Assembly (NCBI GenBank): GCA_030745885.1
Contig: JASLNR010000006.1
Span: 1 to 56,193 of the forward strand
DNA from: Candidatus Thalassarchaeaceae archaeon
GTDB taxonomy: Archaea; Thermoplasmatota; Poseidoniia; Poseidoniales; Thalassarchaeaceae
DNA: 56,193 nucleotides
Direction: 5' to 3'
Part shown: in pieces, positions 32,939 to 41,931 of the stretch
Layout: each line of letters opens with the position of its first letter
How positions within the stretch are numbered: position 1 is the first letter of the stretch
Notes under the pieces: model-generated
Database searches by the model: none
The model's input: the letters and a program-made list of their open reading frames with translations, nothing else
Told to the model about the DNA's origin: nothing
Made by a program: the position numbers and the translations under genes

Positions 32939-34933
32939 TCAGGTGAAGACTTCTGGGTGCCACGCGGTTATCTTGCCCAAGAACGCGCTGGTCATCACGG
33001 TGAGTGGGCTAGCGAGATAGAGCCTGCCCGGTCCCGAGCGTCCCTGGAAGTTGCGGTTGATTGCTGAGATAGTGACCTGATCTGGCTCATCGCTGATTCC
33101 CGGCCCGGCCCCGATGCACGCACCGCAGCCGGGGTCGATCATCTTCACGCCGGCGCGCTCAAACAGACCCGTCCACCCCATCCGGGCAGATAGATCCTTG
33201 ACTGACCTAGAACCAAATTGGATGTAGCAGTCAACGTCCTGAGGTATGGTCAATCCCGCGTCTAGGGCCGCCTTGGTCACCTTGGCATAGTAGGAGAAGT
33301 CGTCTTCCTTCCCAGCAGTGCATGAGCCGGCGTAGGCGATGTCGATGACCACCTCACCGAGTTCATCGATGTACGCCCCGTTGGTCGGGTCGGAGGGGAT
33401 GCCCTTGTCGGGGTCACCCGGGTGGGCTACCATCGGGCGAATCTCCGTGAGGTCGATTGTGTGCACACCCCCGCCGTACACTGCGCCCTCGTCAGGCAGT
33501 ACGAAATGCCCCCTGATAGTTTTCTCATCGAGGTCGTTTCGTCGTGCCAGCAACCACTCGACGGTGAGGTCGTCTGGCTCGCAGATACCAGTCTTAGCAC
33601 TACATTCCGTCGCCATGTTGCACAGAGTCGCACGCTCGTCCATTGACAGGCTGGCTAGACCGGGCCCCCCGAACTCCATGCTTCGATCCAGCGTCTCGGA
33701 CTTCGTCGCGTAGAGCCATAGGATTTGCAGAATGATGTCCTTGGCCGTGCAACCCGCCCCCAGCTCCCCTTCCAACTCGAAGCGTATGCTCTCAGGCACA
33801 TTGACGAAGGCGAACTGGTTGTGGATTAGGTTGGCATACTCGGTGGATCCGACGCCATAGGCTAGGGCATTGGATGCACCACCCATGCAGGTATGGGAAT
33901 CAGTAGCCTGTATGAAGTCACCAACGTCGATGAACTCCTCGCGTGCCACTTGATGGCAAATTCCAGGGCTGATGTTGTCAATCGACGAGTAGTCGCGCAC
34001 CCCAGTTCGTTCTTGGAACACGCCCTGCAAATCCCGCAGGGCCTGGATCTTCTCTACGAAGCGCCCGAAGCGAGGAACCTCGGTTGCGTACAGAAGATGG
34101 TCCTCGAAAACAGCGAATTTAGAGGGATTGGGCAAGGAGTAGCCCCCCCCATACTCCTGCAGGAGGAAGGTGTGGACCTGAGCGGTCGTGAACTCGTGAG
34201 TGTAGCCCCCATCGACTTGAGCCAGCACCGCATCACCTGGCTTGACGTACTCGCCTCCACCGTTGGCCCCAAGCAGCTTGTTGGAGACCAACTTCTCGAC
34301 CATTGTCATCGGCCTCTCCCCCGTAGCCACCCGCGGCAGATCGATGGCATCCTCTCGAATCCGCTTAGCGAACGGCAGGATACCTCCGCTCTCGAGGATC
34401 AAGCGGCTTATCGAGTCATATTTCGAGGTGAACTCAGATAGCCCGATGCTCTCGCCGTCCTGCAGTCTTCGCAGAATGGAATGATCCCCCATCAACTGGC
34501 CGAGGTTCAGATTGTTACGCTCGTGGATTGGCGCGAAGGATGAGGCTATCGCAATGCGTATTCCGGACCACCGTTCGCACTGTGATGCCGTCTCGCGACT
34601 CGAACCAGTGCCCTTGCGGTGTCCGGAGACAATGACCTCGAACCCTCCGTCCATGAGAGCCCGCGGCTCGAAGACTCGCCGTCCTTCGTGAATCAGACCC
34701 GCGTAGGCGTTCTCCGCGATGATGGCTGGGTCGTGGTCGAAGCATACCCATGCTGGTGTCATTACATCGGTGTTGATGTCATCGAGCAAGTCATCTACCG
34801 ATAGGTCCCTCACCCGGAGGTCTAGACCGTCATACAGTTGCTTGCGAATCAAGTCGAGATCCTTGGTCAGGAAGAGGACGCGTCTGCCCGGCGTCAGAGC
34901 CACGCGTTTCGGGGGCCATCCAACATCCGCCAT
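32939..34933 (-). CDS. Aconitase-superfamily hydratase with N-terminal swivel domain
   Basis: 664 residues. Residues up to about 190 resemble the small-subunit/swivel domain (LeuD or aconitase domain 4): DDINTDVMTPA and IVSGHRKGTGSSRETA. The remainder is the large-subunit part: ATDSHTCMGGA, then the iron-sulfur ligands in YAGSCTAGKEDDF and DPGCGACIGAGPG (one Cys plus a CxxC pair), and SAINRNFQGRSGPG for substrate binding. Canonical AcnA and IPMI fusions put the swivel domain last; here it is first, as in AcnB, but without AcnB's HEAT-like domain. It could be the citrate-cycle aconitase (icd is 5 kb away), an isopropylmalate/homoaconitate-type enzyme, or a novel member. ATG 34933 fits a TATA-like element at 34966-34975. 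Confidence 0.85.
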   Translation of the reverse strand: MADVGWPPKRVALTPGRRVLFLTKDLDLIRKQLYDGLDLRVRDLSVDDLLDDINTDVMTPAWVCFDHDPAIIAENAYAGLIHEGRRVFEPRALMDGGFEVIVSGHRKGTGSSRETASQCERWSGIRIAIASSFAPIHERNNLNLGQLMGDHSILRRLQDGESIGLSEFTSKYDSISRLILESGGILPFAKRIREDAIDLPRVATGERPMTMVEKLVSNKLLGANGGGEYVKPGDAVLAQVDGGYTHEFTTAQVHTFLLQEYGGGYSLPNPSKFAVFEDHLLYATEVPRFGRFVEKIQALRDLQGVFQERTGVRDYSSIDNISPGICHQVAREEFIDVGDFIQATDSHTCMGGASNALAYGVGSTEYANLIHNQFAFVNVPESIRFELEGELGAGCTAKDIILQILWLYATKSETLDRSMEFGGPGLASLSMDERATLCNMATECSAKTGICEPDDLTVEWLLARRNDLDEKTIRGHFVLPDEGAVYGGGVHTIDLTEIRPMVAHPGDPDKGIPSDPTNGAYIDELGEVVIDIAYAGSCTAGKEDDFSYYAKVTKAALDAGLTIPQDVDCYIQFGSRSVKDLSARMGWTGLFERAGVKMIDPGCGACIGAGPGISDEPDQVTISAINRNFQGRSGPGRLYLASPLTVMTSAFLGKITAWHPEVFT

Positions 34934-34965
34934 GCCCACTTCCCCATTCCGTGCCACGGTCGCGC

Positions 34966-34975
34966 CGTATATCAC
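34966..34975 (-). promoter_or_regulatory. TATA-like element of the aconitase-family gene
   Basis: GTGATATACG on the minus strand, about 38 bases before ATG 34933. It lies inside the longer open frame, which argues that the upstream extension to 34999 is not translated. Confidence 0.45.
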
Positions 34976-35040
34976 GATTCTCGCATTGGCTCGACGCACA
35001 ATGACCGAATGAGTGGGGGCAATTTTTCTGACCTGCTAGG

Positions 35041-35048
35041 CTTAAATA
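35041..35048 (+). promoter_or_regulatory. TATA box of the tfb gene
   Basis: CTTAAATA, close to the archaeal TATA consensus, followed by a predicted start near 35070 and a roughly 30-base leader holding a purine-rich ribosome-binding stretch (GGGGGGGAGG, 35085-35094) before ATG 35100. Confidence 0.6.
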
Positions 35049-35099
35049 GGAGGCCAATTGGGAATTCAATGCCTTTCTTGCGAAGGGGGGGAGGATGTT

Positions 35100-36023
35100 A
35101 TGTCATATCTCGTTGAAGACACAGTGAAGTGCGATGAGTGCGGAAGCCGAAATCTGAGTAAGGATGAATCGAGGGGCGAGGTCGTCTGCGACGATTGCGG
35201 CTTGGTTCTTGAGGAGAAAGTAATCGACCAGGGAGCGGAATGGCGAGTCTTCAGCCCAGAGCAGGGCGATCAGCGCGCGCGTACGGGCGCCCCCATGACA
35301 GTGATGCTCCACGACAAGGGACTTTCCACTGATATCGATTGGCAGAACAAGGACTACTCCGGGAAGTCGATTTCCAGCAGGTACCGCAGCCAGTTCTACA
35401 GGATGAGGAAGTGGCAGAAGCGCTCCCGAGTAAGCAACGCAACTGAGCGCAACAAGGCAATGGCGCTCGCCGAACTGGACAGGATGGCCAGCCGCCTCGA
35501 GCTGCCCAAGACGATTAGGGAGACCGCCGCAGTGACCTACGGCAAAGCCGTGGACGCTAGGCTGATTCGCGGACGCTCCATCGAGGGCGTGGCCGCTGCC
35601 AGCCTATACGCAGCGTGCAGAATCTGCGAAAACCCGAGGACTCTCGACGAGATTGGCGAGGCGAGCAGGACCGGCCGCAAGGAAATCGGCCGCACCTATC
35701 GCTTCATGGTACGCGAGCTGAGGATGAAGATCCCACCGACCAAGCCCGAGGACTACATCCCTCGCTTCTGCTCCGGCCTCGACCTCGACGCTGAGGTCCA
35801 GGCCAAGGCCTACGAGCTGATAGCCGCCGCCCAGGAGAAGGAACTCACGAGCGGGCGGGGCCCAACCGGAATCGCAGCCTCGATCATATACATCGCAAGC
35901 GTTCTCTGCGGCAAGCGCAGGACCCAGCGAGAGGTCGCCGAGGTGGCTGGCGTGACCGAGGTCACAATCAGGAACCGATACAAGGAACTGATCCAAAATC
36001 TGAACATCGAGCTCGAGATTTGA
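35100..36023 (+). CDS. tfb: Transcription initiation factor B
   Basis: 307 residues. TFB recruits RNA polymerase to TBP-bound promoters. The N-terminal zinc ribbon has Cys11, Cys14, Cys30 and Cys33 (KCDEC...CDDC), followed by the B-reader/linker region ([28 protein letters not shown]) and two cyclin-like repeats, about 115-200 ([17 protein letters not shown]) and 210-300 ([18 protein letters not shown], then the BRE-contacting helix-turn-helix [16 protein letters not shown]). ATG 35100 was chosen because the zinc ribbon begins 10 residues later and a strong ribosome-binding stretch precedes it; the open frame extends to 35058 without support. It converges with nrdJ. Confidence 0.97.
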   Translation: MSYLVEDTVKCDECGSRNLSKDESRGEVVCDDCGLVLEEKVIDQGAEWRVFSPEQGDQRARTGAPMTVMLHDKGLSTDIDWQNKDYSGKSISSRYRSQFYRMRKWQKRSRVSNATERNKAMALAELDRMASRLELPKTIRETAAVTYGKAVDARLIRGRSIEGVAAASLYAACRICENPRTLDEIGEASRTGRKEIGRTYRFMVRELRMKIPPTKPEDYIPRFCSGLDLDAEVQAKAYELIAAAQEKELTSGRGPTGIAASIIYIASVLCGKRRTQREVAEVAGVTEVTIRNRYKELIQNLNIELEI

Positions 36024-36031
36024 GCATCGAT

Positions 36032-39000
36032 TCAGGAGCACCCTGTAGTTGCACCGCACTCGTTGCACTTCAGGCAGGTCCCGTTCCGTACCATCTGGCT
36101 GCCACCACAGTCATCGCAGATGTCGCCGGTGAAGCCGCGCTCTTTGGCGGCTTGGCGCGCTCGCGACTCTAGGCTCCCCAGAGGGGCGACGGAAGCTTCC
36201 AGGGTCATCTGTAGGTCCCTTTTCTCGCCTTGGCTTCGGACCACGCCGGCATCGGAAATCTCGGGCTTGCTGATGGAGAACTGGTCGAGGTCCTCCTCCG
36301 CTACATGAGCTAGGTCGTCCCTGCCGGCGTATTCTATGGCCAGCTCCCGGAACACCCAGTCAACTATGCTCGAGGACATCTTGACCCGGCCGCTACCGCC
36401 TTCAATCATCCCGCTCGGCTCGAACTTGGAGAATATGAACGACTTGACGAAGGCGTCTATTGGCACCCCGTGCTGCAGTCCTATGGATACGGCTATGGCG
36501 AACTGAGACAGCATTGCCCTCCAAGCCGCCCCCTCCTTCGATGTAAGCAGGAATATCTCCCCGAGCTTCCCGTCCGGGTACTCTCCGGTAATCAGACGAA
36601 CGCTGTGCCCACCGACCTTGGCCTTGATGTTCTCGGATCTCTTCCTGTTGGGGAGTGGGCGCCTGATAGCAATGTAATCCTTGACGAAGGCCTCGGCCAC
36701 TGGCTTGGCCACCGGCTCGGGAAGCGGCAATGTCTTGACGGTCTCTTCGACCATCCTTTCGACTACTCCCCCCTCGTCCTCATCAGTGAGTTCCGGTGTG
36801 TCCACGAGCTGGTTCATCAGAGGTTGCGACAGTTTGCTTCCGTCTCGGTACACCGCGCAGGCCTTGTTCATCGTCGTGTGACTCAGGTTGTAGGCCTCCC
36901 TCACGTCCTCGACGGTTGAGTTGGATGGCATGTTGATGGTCTTAGATATCGCTCCCGAGATGAACGGTTGTGCCGCAGCCATCATCTTCACGTGAGCGGG
37001 CCAAGCAATAGACCTCTTCCCGAACTTGCCGCAGGGAGTGGCGCAGTCGAATACTGCTAGATGCTCGTCCTTCAGTCCGGGCGCGCCCTCAATGGTGTTG
37101 TACCCGAAGATATGGACGTTGGCCGCCTCTACCTCTTCAGGAGTGAAGCCGAGGGAGCCCAAGGTGTCGAAGAACGGGTCCTCGAATTGTGATTCCGACA
37201 TCCCGAGTGCCTCAGTACAGAGGCTCTTTCCGAGAATCGAAGGGGAGAAGGCGGAGCGGAGATCGAACACGTCGCTCAACTTGCTGTCTATAGTCTTCAG
37301 GCTCTCAGAAGTAAAACCGGCGTCCTTCAGACGCCCGACAGGGAGCGTCGGGCAGCCGCTCAAGCGACCGGTTCCCATGATATACTCCTCAATGGCATTG
37401 GTCTGGCTATCTGAGTAGCCGAGCCGACGCAGCGCGTTCGGCACGCCATTGTTGATGATTCTGAGAGAACCGCCACCGGCTAGGGTCTTGAACTGGACTA
37501 GTGAGTACTGTGGCTCCACCCCCGTAGTGTCCGCCCCCATCACCAGACCGATGGTTCCCGTTGGAGCGATTACAGTGGTCTGCGCGTTGCGGTAGCCGTG
37601 CTCCTCCCCCTCCCTAACCGCACGGTCCCAGGAGCCGCGAGCCGCATCGAGGAGGTCCTTGGGGCACTTCTTGGCATTGATTCCCATGGGGGGGACGGTG
37701 AGCCCCTCATATTCCTCCTCCGAGGCACCGTAGGCGGCACGCCTGTGGTTGCGCATCACCCTCAGCATGTCCTCGGCATTCCTCTCGTAGTCGGGGAACG
37801 CCCCTAGTACGGAAGCCATCTCGGCGCTGGTGGCATAGGTCTCTCCGCACATGATGGAGGTGATGGCCCCGCAGATGGCGTAGGCCCTCTCGTCATCGTA
37901 GGGGATTCCCATGTGCATCAGCAGTGAGCCTATGTTGCAATATCCGAGTCCCAGGGTCCTGTATTCGTATGATTTCCGAGTGATTGACTCCGAAGGGAAC
38001 TGTGCCATGAGCACACTGATTTCCAGTGTCGTGGTCCATAGGCGAACGCTGTGACGGAAGTCCTCGATTCGGAAGGTGTGCGCATCGAGGTCGTAGTAGT
38101 GGAGGAGGTTGATGCTCGCTAGGTTGCACGCGGTATCATCGAGGAACATGTATTCCGAACACGGGTTAGAGCCGTTGATCCGGCCCGCGGATGGGCATGT
38201 GTGCCACTCATTGATCGTGGTGTCGAACTGGACCCCGGGATCGGCGCACGCCCATGCAGTATAGGCAATCTTGTCCCAGAGTGCGTTGGCATCGAGGGTT
38301 CTGCAAGGCACGGGCCCCCTCCCCTCTGCTGCTGCTGCTTCCTTCTCAGTCCGCCAGAACAGGCTCCATTGCCCGTCTGCATTGACAGCGTCCATGAAGG
38401 AGTTTGGAACGCGGACGGAGTTGTTGCTGTTCTGACCCGAGACGGTCACGTAGGCCTCTCCCTGCCAATCGGTGTCGAGTGCTTCGAACTCGACGCCCTT
38501 CCACCCCTGCTTCGCGAGATCGACGATTCTTTGGATGTGTGCCTGAGGAACGCTGTCCTTGATTGCCCGCACCATCGCTCTGCGAAGCCCTAGGTTGATT
38601 CGCTGGTCGTACCTACCCTCATCGTCACTGTGCTCCCAGATCGCATCCATCAGAGTGTTTGCATGCTTCTGTAGAATCGAGCTTCCAATCACCAATGCGG
38701 AGACCTTCTCTTCCTCGCTCGGCTTCCAGTCGATGTATTCCTCGATGTCGGGGTGGTCTAGATCCAGCGTCACCATCTTCGCAGCCCGCCTCGTCGTCCC
38801 ACCGGATTTGATGGCTCCAGCAGCCCGATCCCCTATTTTGAGGAACGACAGCAGACCGCTGGACGACCCACCTCCCGAGAGGGGTTCTCCGGCGCCTCTG
38901 ATGTTGGAGAAGTTCGAACCCGTGCCCGAGCCGTACTTGAATAGTAGAGCCTCACGGCTCCACAACCCCATTATCGAGTCTGGACCACCAACGAGGGAGT

Positions 39001-39667
39001 CTGATACCGACTGGATGAAGCAGGCATGGGGCTGGGGGCGCTCGTATGCATTGGTCGAATAGGATAACTCCTCAGTAATGGGGTCGACGTAGCTGTGACC
39101 CTGGGACGGTCCCTCGATGCCATAGGCCCAGTGGAGGCCTGTGTTGAACCACTGGGGACTGTTGGGTGCTGAGCGCTGACTCGCAATCAGGTAGCACATC
39201 TCATCGAAGTAGGCGCGGGCATCAGCCTCGCTTGCGAAGTAGCCGTACTTCCAGCCCCAGTAGGTCCAGGTCCCTGCAAGTCGACGGAAGAGGTTCCTTC
39301 CATCGGTCTCACCACCCATTCTTTGTGCGGCATCAACTGTCTGAAGCCGCTCGTGGTCTGGCTCACTTCGCTGTAGCCAGACAGGCACTTCCTTTTCGGG
39401 CACTTTCCGAAGTGCCTTCGGAACGCCCGCCTTGCGTAGGTACTTCTGGGCGCATACCTTTCCGGGTACTCCAGAGAATCCGGAAGGCAGCTTCACACCC
39501 TCAATCGAGTCAGCCATTGACCCGTCCGGGTTACGAATCTCGACGTCCATCTCGATCCATTCGAACGAGTCGAATGGATCCTCGCCAACCGAGGTGAAGC
39601 GCCGCTCTATGACAAGCCCGCTCTCTGCCTCGGTGACGCCGTCGGATACGCTTACCTTAGTCTGCAT
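36032..39667 (-). CDS. nrdJ: Adenosylcobalamin-dependent (class II) ribonucleoside-diphosphate reductase
   Basis: 1211 residues. NrdJ reduces ribonucleotides using a thiyl radical generated from adenosylcobalamin. The barrel core shows the SNFSNIRG and PQPHACFIQSVSDS segments and the finger-loop NPCSEYMFLDDTACNLASINL (NxCxE). A TSCPD-like C-terminal region and a cysteine-rich end (CDDC, CLKCNEC, final TTGCS) supply the redox-active and zinc-binding thiols. Length and tail match the long NrdJ form. No intein is apparent. The cobalamin adenosyltransferase at 52.2 kb can provide its cofactor. A short inverted repeat and a TATA-like stretch lie in the 160-base region upstream. Confidence 0.95.
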   Translation of the reverse strand: MQTKVSVSDGVTEAESGLVIERRFTSVGEDPFDSFEWIEMDVEIRNPDGSMADSIEGVKLPSGFSGVPGKVCAQKYLRKAGVPKALRKVPEKEVPVWLQRSEPDHERLQTVDAAQRMGGETDGRNLFRRLAGTWTYWGWKYGYFASEADARAYFDEMCYLIASQRSAPNSPQWFNTGLHWAYGIEGPSQGHSYVDPITEELSYSTNAYERPQPHACFIQSVSDSLVGGPDSIMGLWSREALLFKYGSGTGSNFSNIRGAGEPLSGGGSSSGLLSFLKIGDRAAGAIKSGGTTRRAAKMVTLDLDHPDIEEYIDWKPSEEEKVSALVIGSSILQKHANTLMDAIWEHSDDEGRYDQRINLGLRRAMVRAIKDSVPQAHIQRIVDLAKQGWKGVEFEALDTDWQGEAYVTVSGQNSNNSVRVPNSFMDAVNADGQWSLFWRTEKEAAAAEGRGPVPCRTLDANALWDKIAYTAWACADPGVQFDTTINEWHTCPSAGRINGSNPCSEYMFLDDTACNLASINLLHYYDLDAHTFRIEDFRHSVRLWTTTLEISVLMAQFPSESITRKSYEYRTLGLGYCNIGSLLMHMGIPYDDERAYAICGAITSIMCGETYATSAEMASVLGAFPDYERNAEDMLRVMRNHRRAAYGASEEEYEGLTVPPMGINAKKCPKDLLDAARGSWDRAVREGEEHGYRNAQTTVIAPTGTIGLVMGADTTGVEPQYSLVQFKTLAGGGSLRIINNGVPNALRRLGYSDSQTNAIEEYIMGTGRLSGCPTLPVGRLKDAGFTSESLKTIDSKLSDVFDLRSAFSPSILGKSLCTEALGMSESQFEDPFFDTLGSLGFTPEEVEAANVHIFGYNTIEGAPGLKDEHLAVFDCATPCGKFGKRSIAWPAHVKMMAAAQPFISGAISKTINMPSNSTVEDVREAYNLSHTTMNKACAVYRDGSKLSQPLMNQLVDTPELTDEDEGGVVERMVEETVKTLPLPEPVAKPVAEAFVKDYIAIRRPLPNRKRSENIKAKVGGHSVRLITGEYPDGKLGEIFLLTSKEGAAWRAMLSQFAIAVSIGLQHGVPIDAFVKSFIFSKFEPSGMIEGGSGRVKMSSSIVDWVFRELAIEYAGRDDLAHVAEEDLDQFSISKPEISDAGVVRSQGEKRDLQMTLEASVAPLGSLESRARQAAKERGFTGDICDDCGGSQMVRNGTCLKCNECGATTGCS

Positions 39668-39719
39668 CTTACTCTATCTCCCGTCCTAGGGGTCAGGATT
39701 GGCCCGCCTCGTGCAAGGG

Positions 39720-39735
39720 ATTCGTCTTTCCGAAT
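39720..39735. repeat. Short inverted repeat upstream of nrdJ
   Basis: ATTCG-tctttc-CGAAT, a 5-bp stem 53 bases before the nrdJ start and next to a TATA-like TTTAAT (about 39749-39754). May be an operator or leader hairpin; short enough to be chance. Confidence 0.3.
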
Positions 39736-39785
39736 GGGGGGTGTTTAATGATTGAGGAAGAAGGGTGGGAGGGAGAGTTGAAAAT

Positions 39786-39822
39786 TCCAAAATCAGAAGC
39801 CTATCCAATTGTCCAAAATCAG
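39786..39822. repeat. Two direct 11-bp repeats between osmC and nrdJ
   Basis: TCCAAAATCAG occurs at 39786-39796 and 39812-39822, 26 bases apart, just downstream of the osmC-like stop and upstream of the nrdJ promoter region. Purpose unknown. Confidence 0.35.
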
Positions 39823-39828
39823 CCATTC

Positions 39829-40218
39829 TCATTCACGAATGTCAAGGGCCCAATCCAGAGTCGCTCCCGACCCGGTGATCATCGCGCCCACGGAGCAGAG
39901 CTTCTCATGGCTCTGCACGATTAGCCGATTGACCAGCTTCTCGGGGACATCCCCCTCGATGACGTACTTCATCCGAACGGCAGTGAAGACGCGGGGCATA
40001 TCCTCCGCCCTATCCGCTTCCACCTCGACCCAGGCAGAGCGCACGTCGGCCATCCTGTCTTTCAGGCCCGCGATAACGTCGATGAACGAGCAAGCACCGT
40101 GGGAAATCAAAACCATCTGCATAGGTCCGGCATGCTCGTCACTGTGAATCCCGAACCTCTTTCCGCCGATTTCGCCTTCCATCTGTTCGCCCCTGAGCCA
40201 ACGAACCGTCCCGTGCAT
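39829..40218 (-). CDS. OsmC/Ohr-family protein
   Basis: 129 residues from ATG 40218. The alpha/beta fold of OsmC is recognisable: N-terminal strands ([19 protein letters not shown]), the helix with the first reactive cysteine ([14 protein letters not shown]), and [12 protein letters not shown] with the second. The family reduces organic hydroperoxides through these two cysteines; this sequence is of the YhfA/OsmC-like rather than Ohr subgroup. It is divergent from icd. A longer TTG-start version (40230) is less likely. Confidence 0.85.
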   Translation of the reverse strand: MHGTVRWLRGEQMEGEIGGKRFGIHSDEHAGPMQMVLISHGACSFIDVIAGLKDRMADVRSAWVEVEADRAEDMPRVFTAVRMKYVIEGDVPEKLVNRLIVQSHEKLCSVGAMITGSGATLDWALDIRE

Positions 40219-40290
40219 GCTCCCGCACAATCGCCTCTGAACATGAGGGTTGGCTTCATGAGTGATGCCTCGGTCGGCGGCTTGAGAGGC

Positions 40291-41523
<1,233 letters not shown>

Positions 41524-41524
41524 A

Positions 41525-41538
41525 GTCGGCTAGCCGAC
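41525..41538. terminator. Perfect 14-bp palindrome between convergent stops
   Basis: GTCGGCTAGCCGAC is self-complementary and contains the stop codon of the minus-strand 83-residue gene. An overlapping alternative hairpin GGCTAG-agtcgg-CTAGCC (41518-41535) covers the icd stop. Either could end transcription from both sides. Confidence 0.4.
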
Positions 41539-41781
41539 ACGGATGACCCTGTCATTCGGCCGCACTCGTTCCGGGACTTTGATTCCCACATCATCCCCCG
41601 CGCCCGCTTGTTCAACGGACTCCAGTTCAATCTGTATGGACTCCACCACGATCTCGAAGTCAGTAGTTGCTCCGACAATCCTGATCTTGTCTCCGACGGA
41701 GAGGCCTCCACCGAGTTCTAGGGCGGCGACACCGACCTTCCGGAAATAGCGGTCGACGCGGCCGATTTCTTGCTCAGACGT
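41530..41781 (-). CDS. EF-Tu domain-2-like small protein with apparent ACG start
   Basis: 83 residues that match a small translation-factor beta-barrel family: GRVDRYFRKVGVAALELGGG, then LSVGDKIRIVGATTDFEIVV, ESIQIELESVEQAGAGDDVG, IKVPERVRPNDRVIRVG. The pattern GDKIRI-G-TTDFE-VESIQI-AGAGDDVGIKV is that of the stand-alone EF-Tu domain-2-like proteins of many Archaea and Bacteria. No ATG, GTG or TTG exists in this frame between the upstream TGA and the barrel; the natural start position (ACG at 41781, followed by TCT GAG CAA GAA ATC) is preceded four bases earlier by a near-perfect Shine-Dalgarno GAGGTGA. So it uses ACG, or a T-to-C change destroyed an ATG. Function of the family is not established. 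Confidence 0.75.
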   Translation of the reverse strand, partial: TSEQEIGRVDRYFRKVGVAALELGGGLSVGDKIRIVGATTDFEIVVESIQIELESVEQAGAGDDVGIKVPERVRPNDRVIRVG

Positions 41782-41846
41782 TCTCTCACCTCGGCAATCC
41801 AGAGTGGCAGGTGACCATCAAACTACTCTTGTTTTGAGCCGATGTG

Positions 41847-41872
41847 CAATCCAACACTCAATGTGTAGGTTG
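41847..41872. promoter_or_regulatory. Imperfect dyad upstream of the fatty-acid operon promoter
   Basis: CAAtCCaACAC-tcaat-GTGTaGGTTG: nine paired bases with one bulge and one mismatch. It ends about 30 bases before the TATA-like element, where an activator or fatty-acid-responsive regulator could bind. A second arm GTGTTG (41877-41882) also pairs with CAACAC (41852-41857). Confidence 0.4.
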
Positions 41873-41901
41873 TTACGTGTTGTAGTCTAAGATACTCGAT
41901 G

Positions 41902-41910
41902 TTTTAATTA
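41902..41910 (+). promoter_or_regulatory. TATA-like element of the beta-oxidation operon
   Basis: TTTTAATTA is centred 26 bases before GTG 41932, so the thiolase mRNA is predicted to be leaderless and to begin with its GTG codon. Confidence 0.6.
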
Positions 41911-41931
41911 AGTCAAAATTCTCCACATGGT

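Noticed and set aside
36024..39828. Cobalamin riboswitch or NrdR box near nrdJ
   Set aside because: No B12-box-like sequence or NrdR-type palindrome is visible in the upstream 160 bases; riboswitches of this class are mainly bacterial.
39829..40290. N-terminal extension of icd through the osmC region
   Set aside because: The added residues are unrelated to isocitrate dehydrogenases and overlap the divergent osmC-like gene; ATG 40291 gives normal length.
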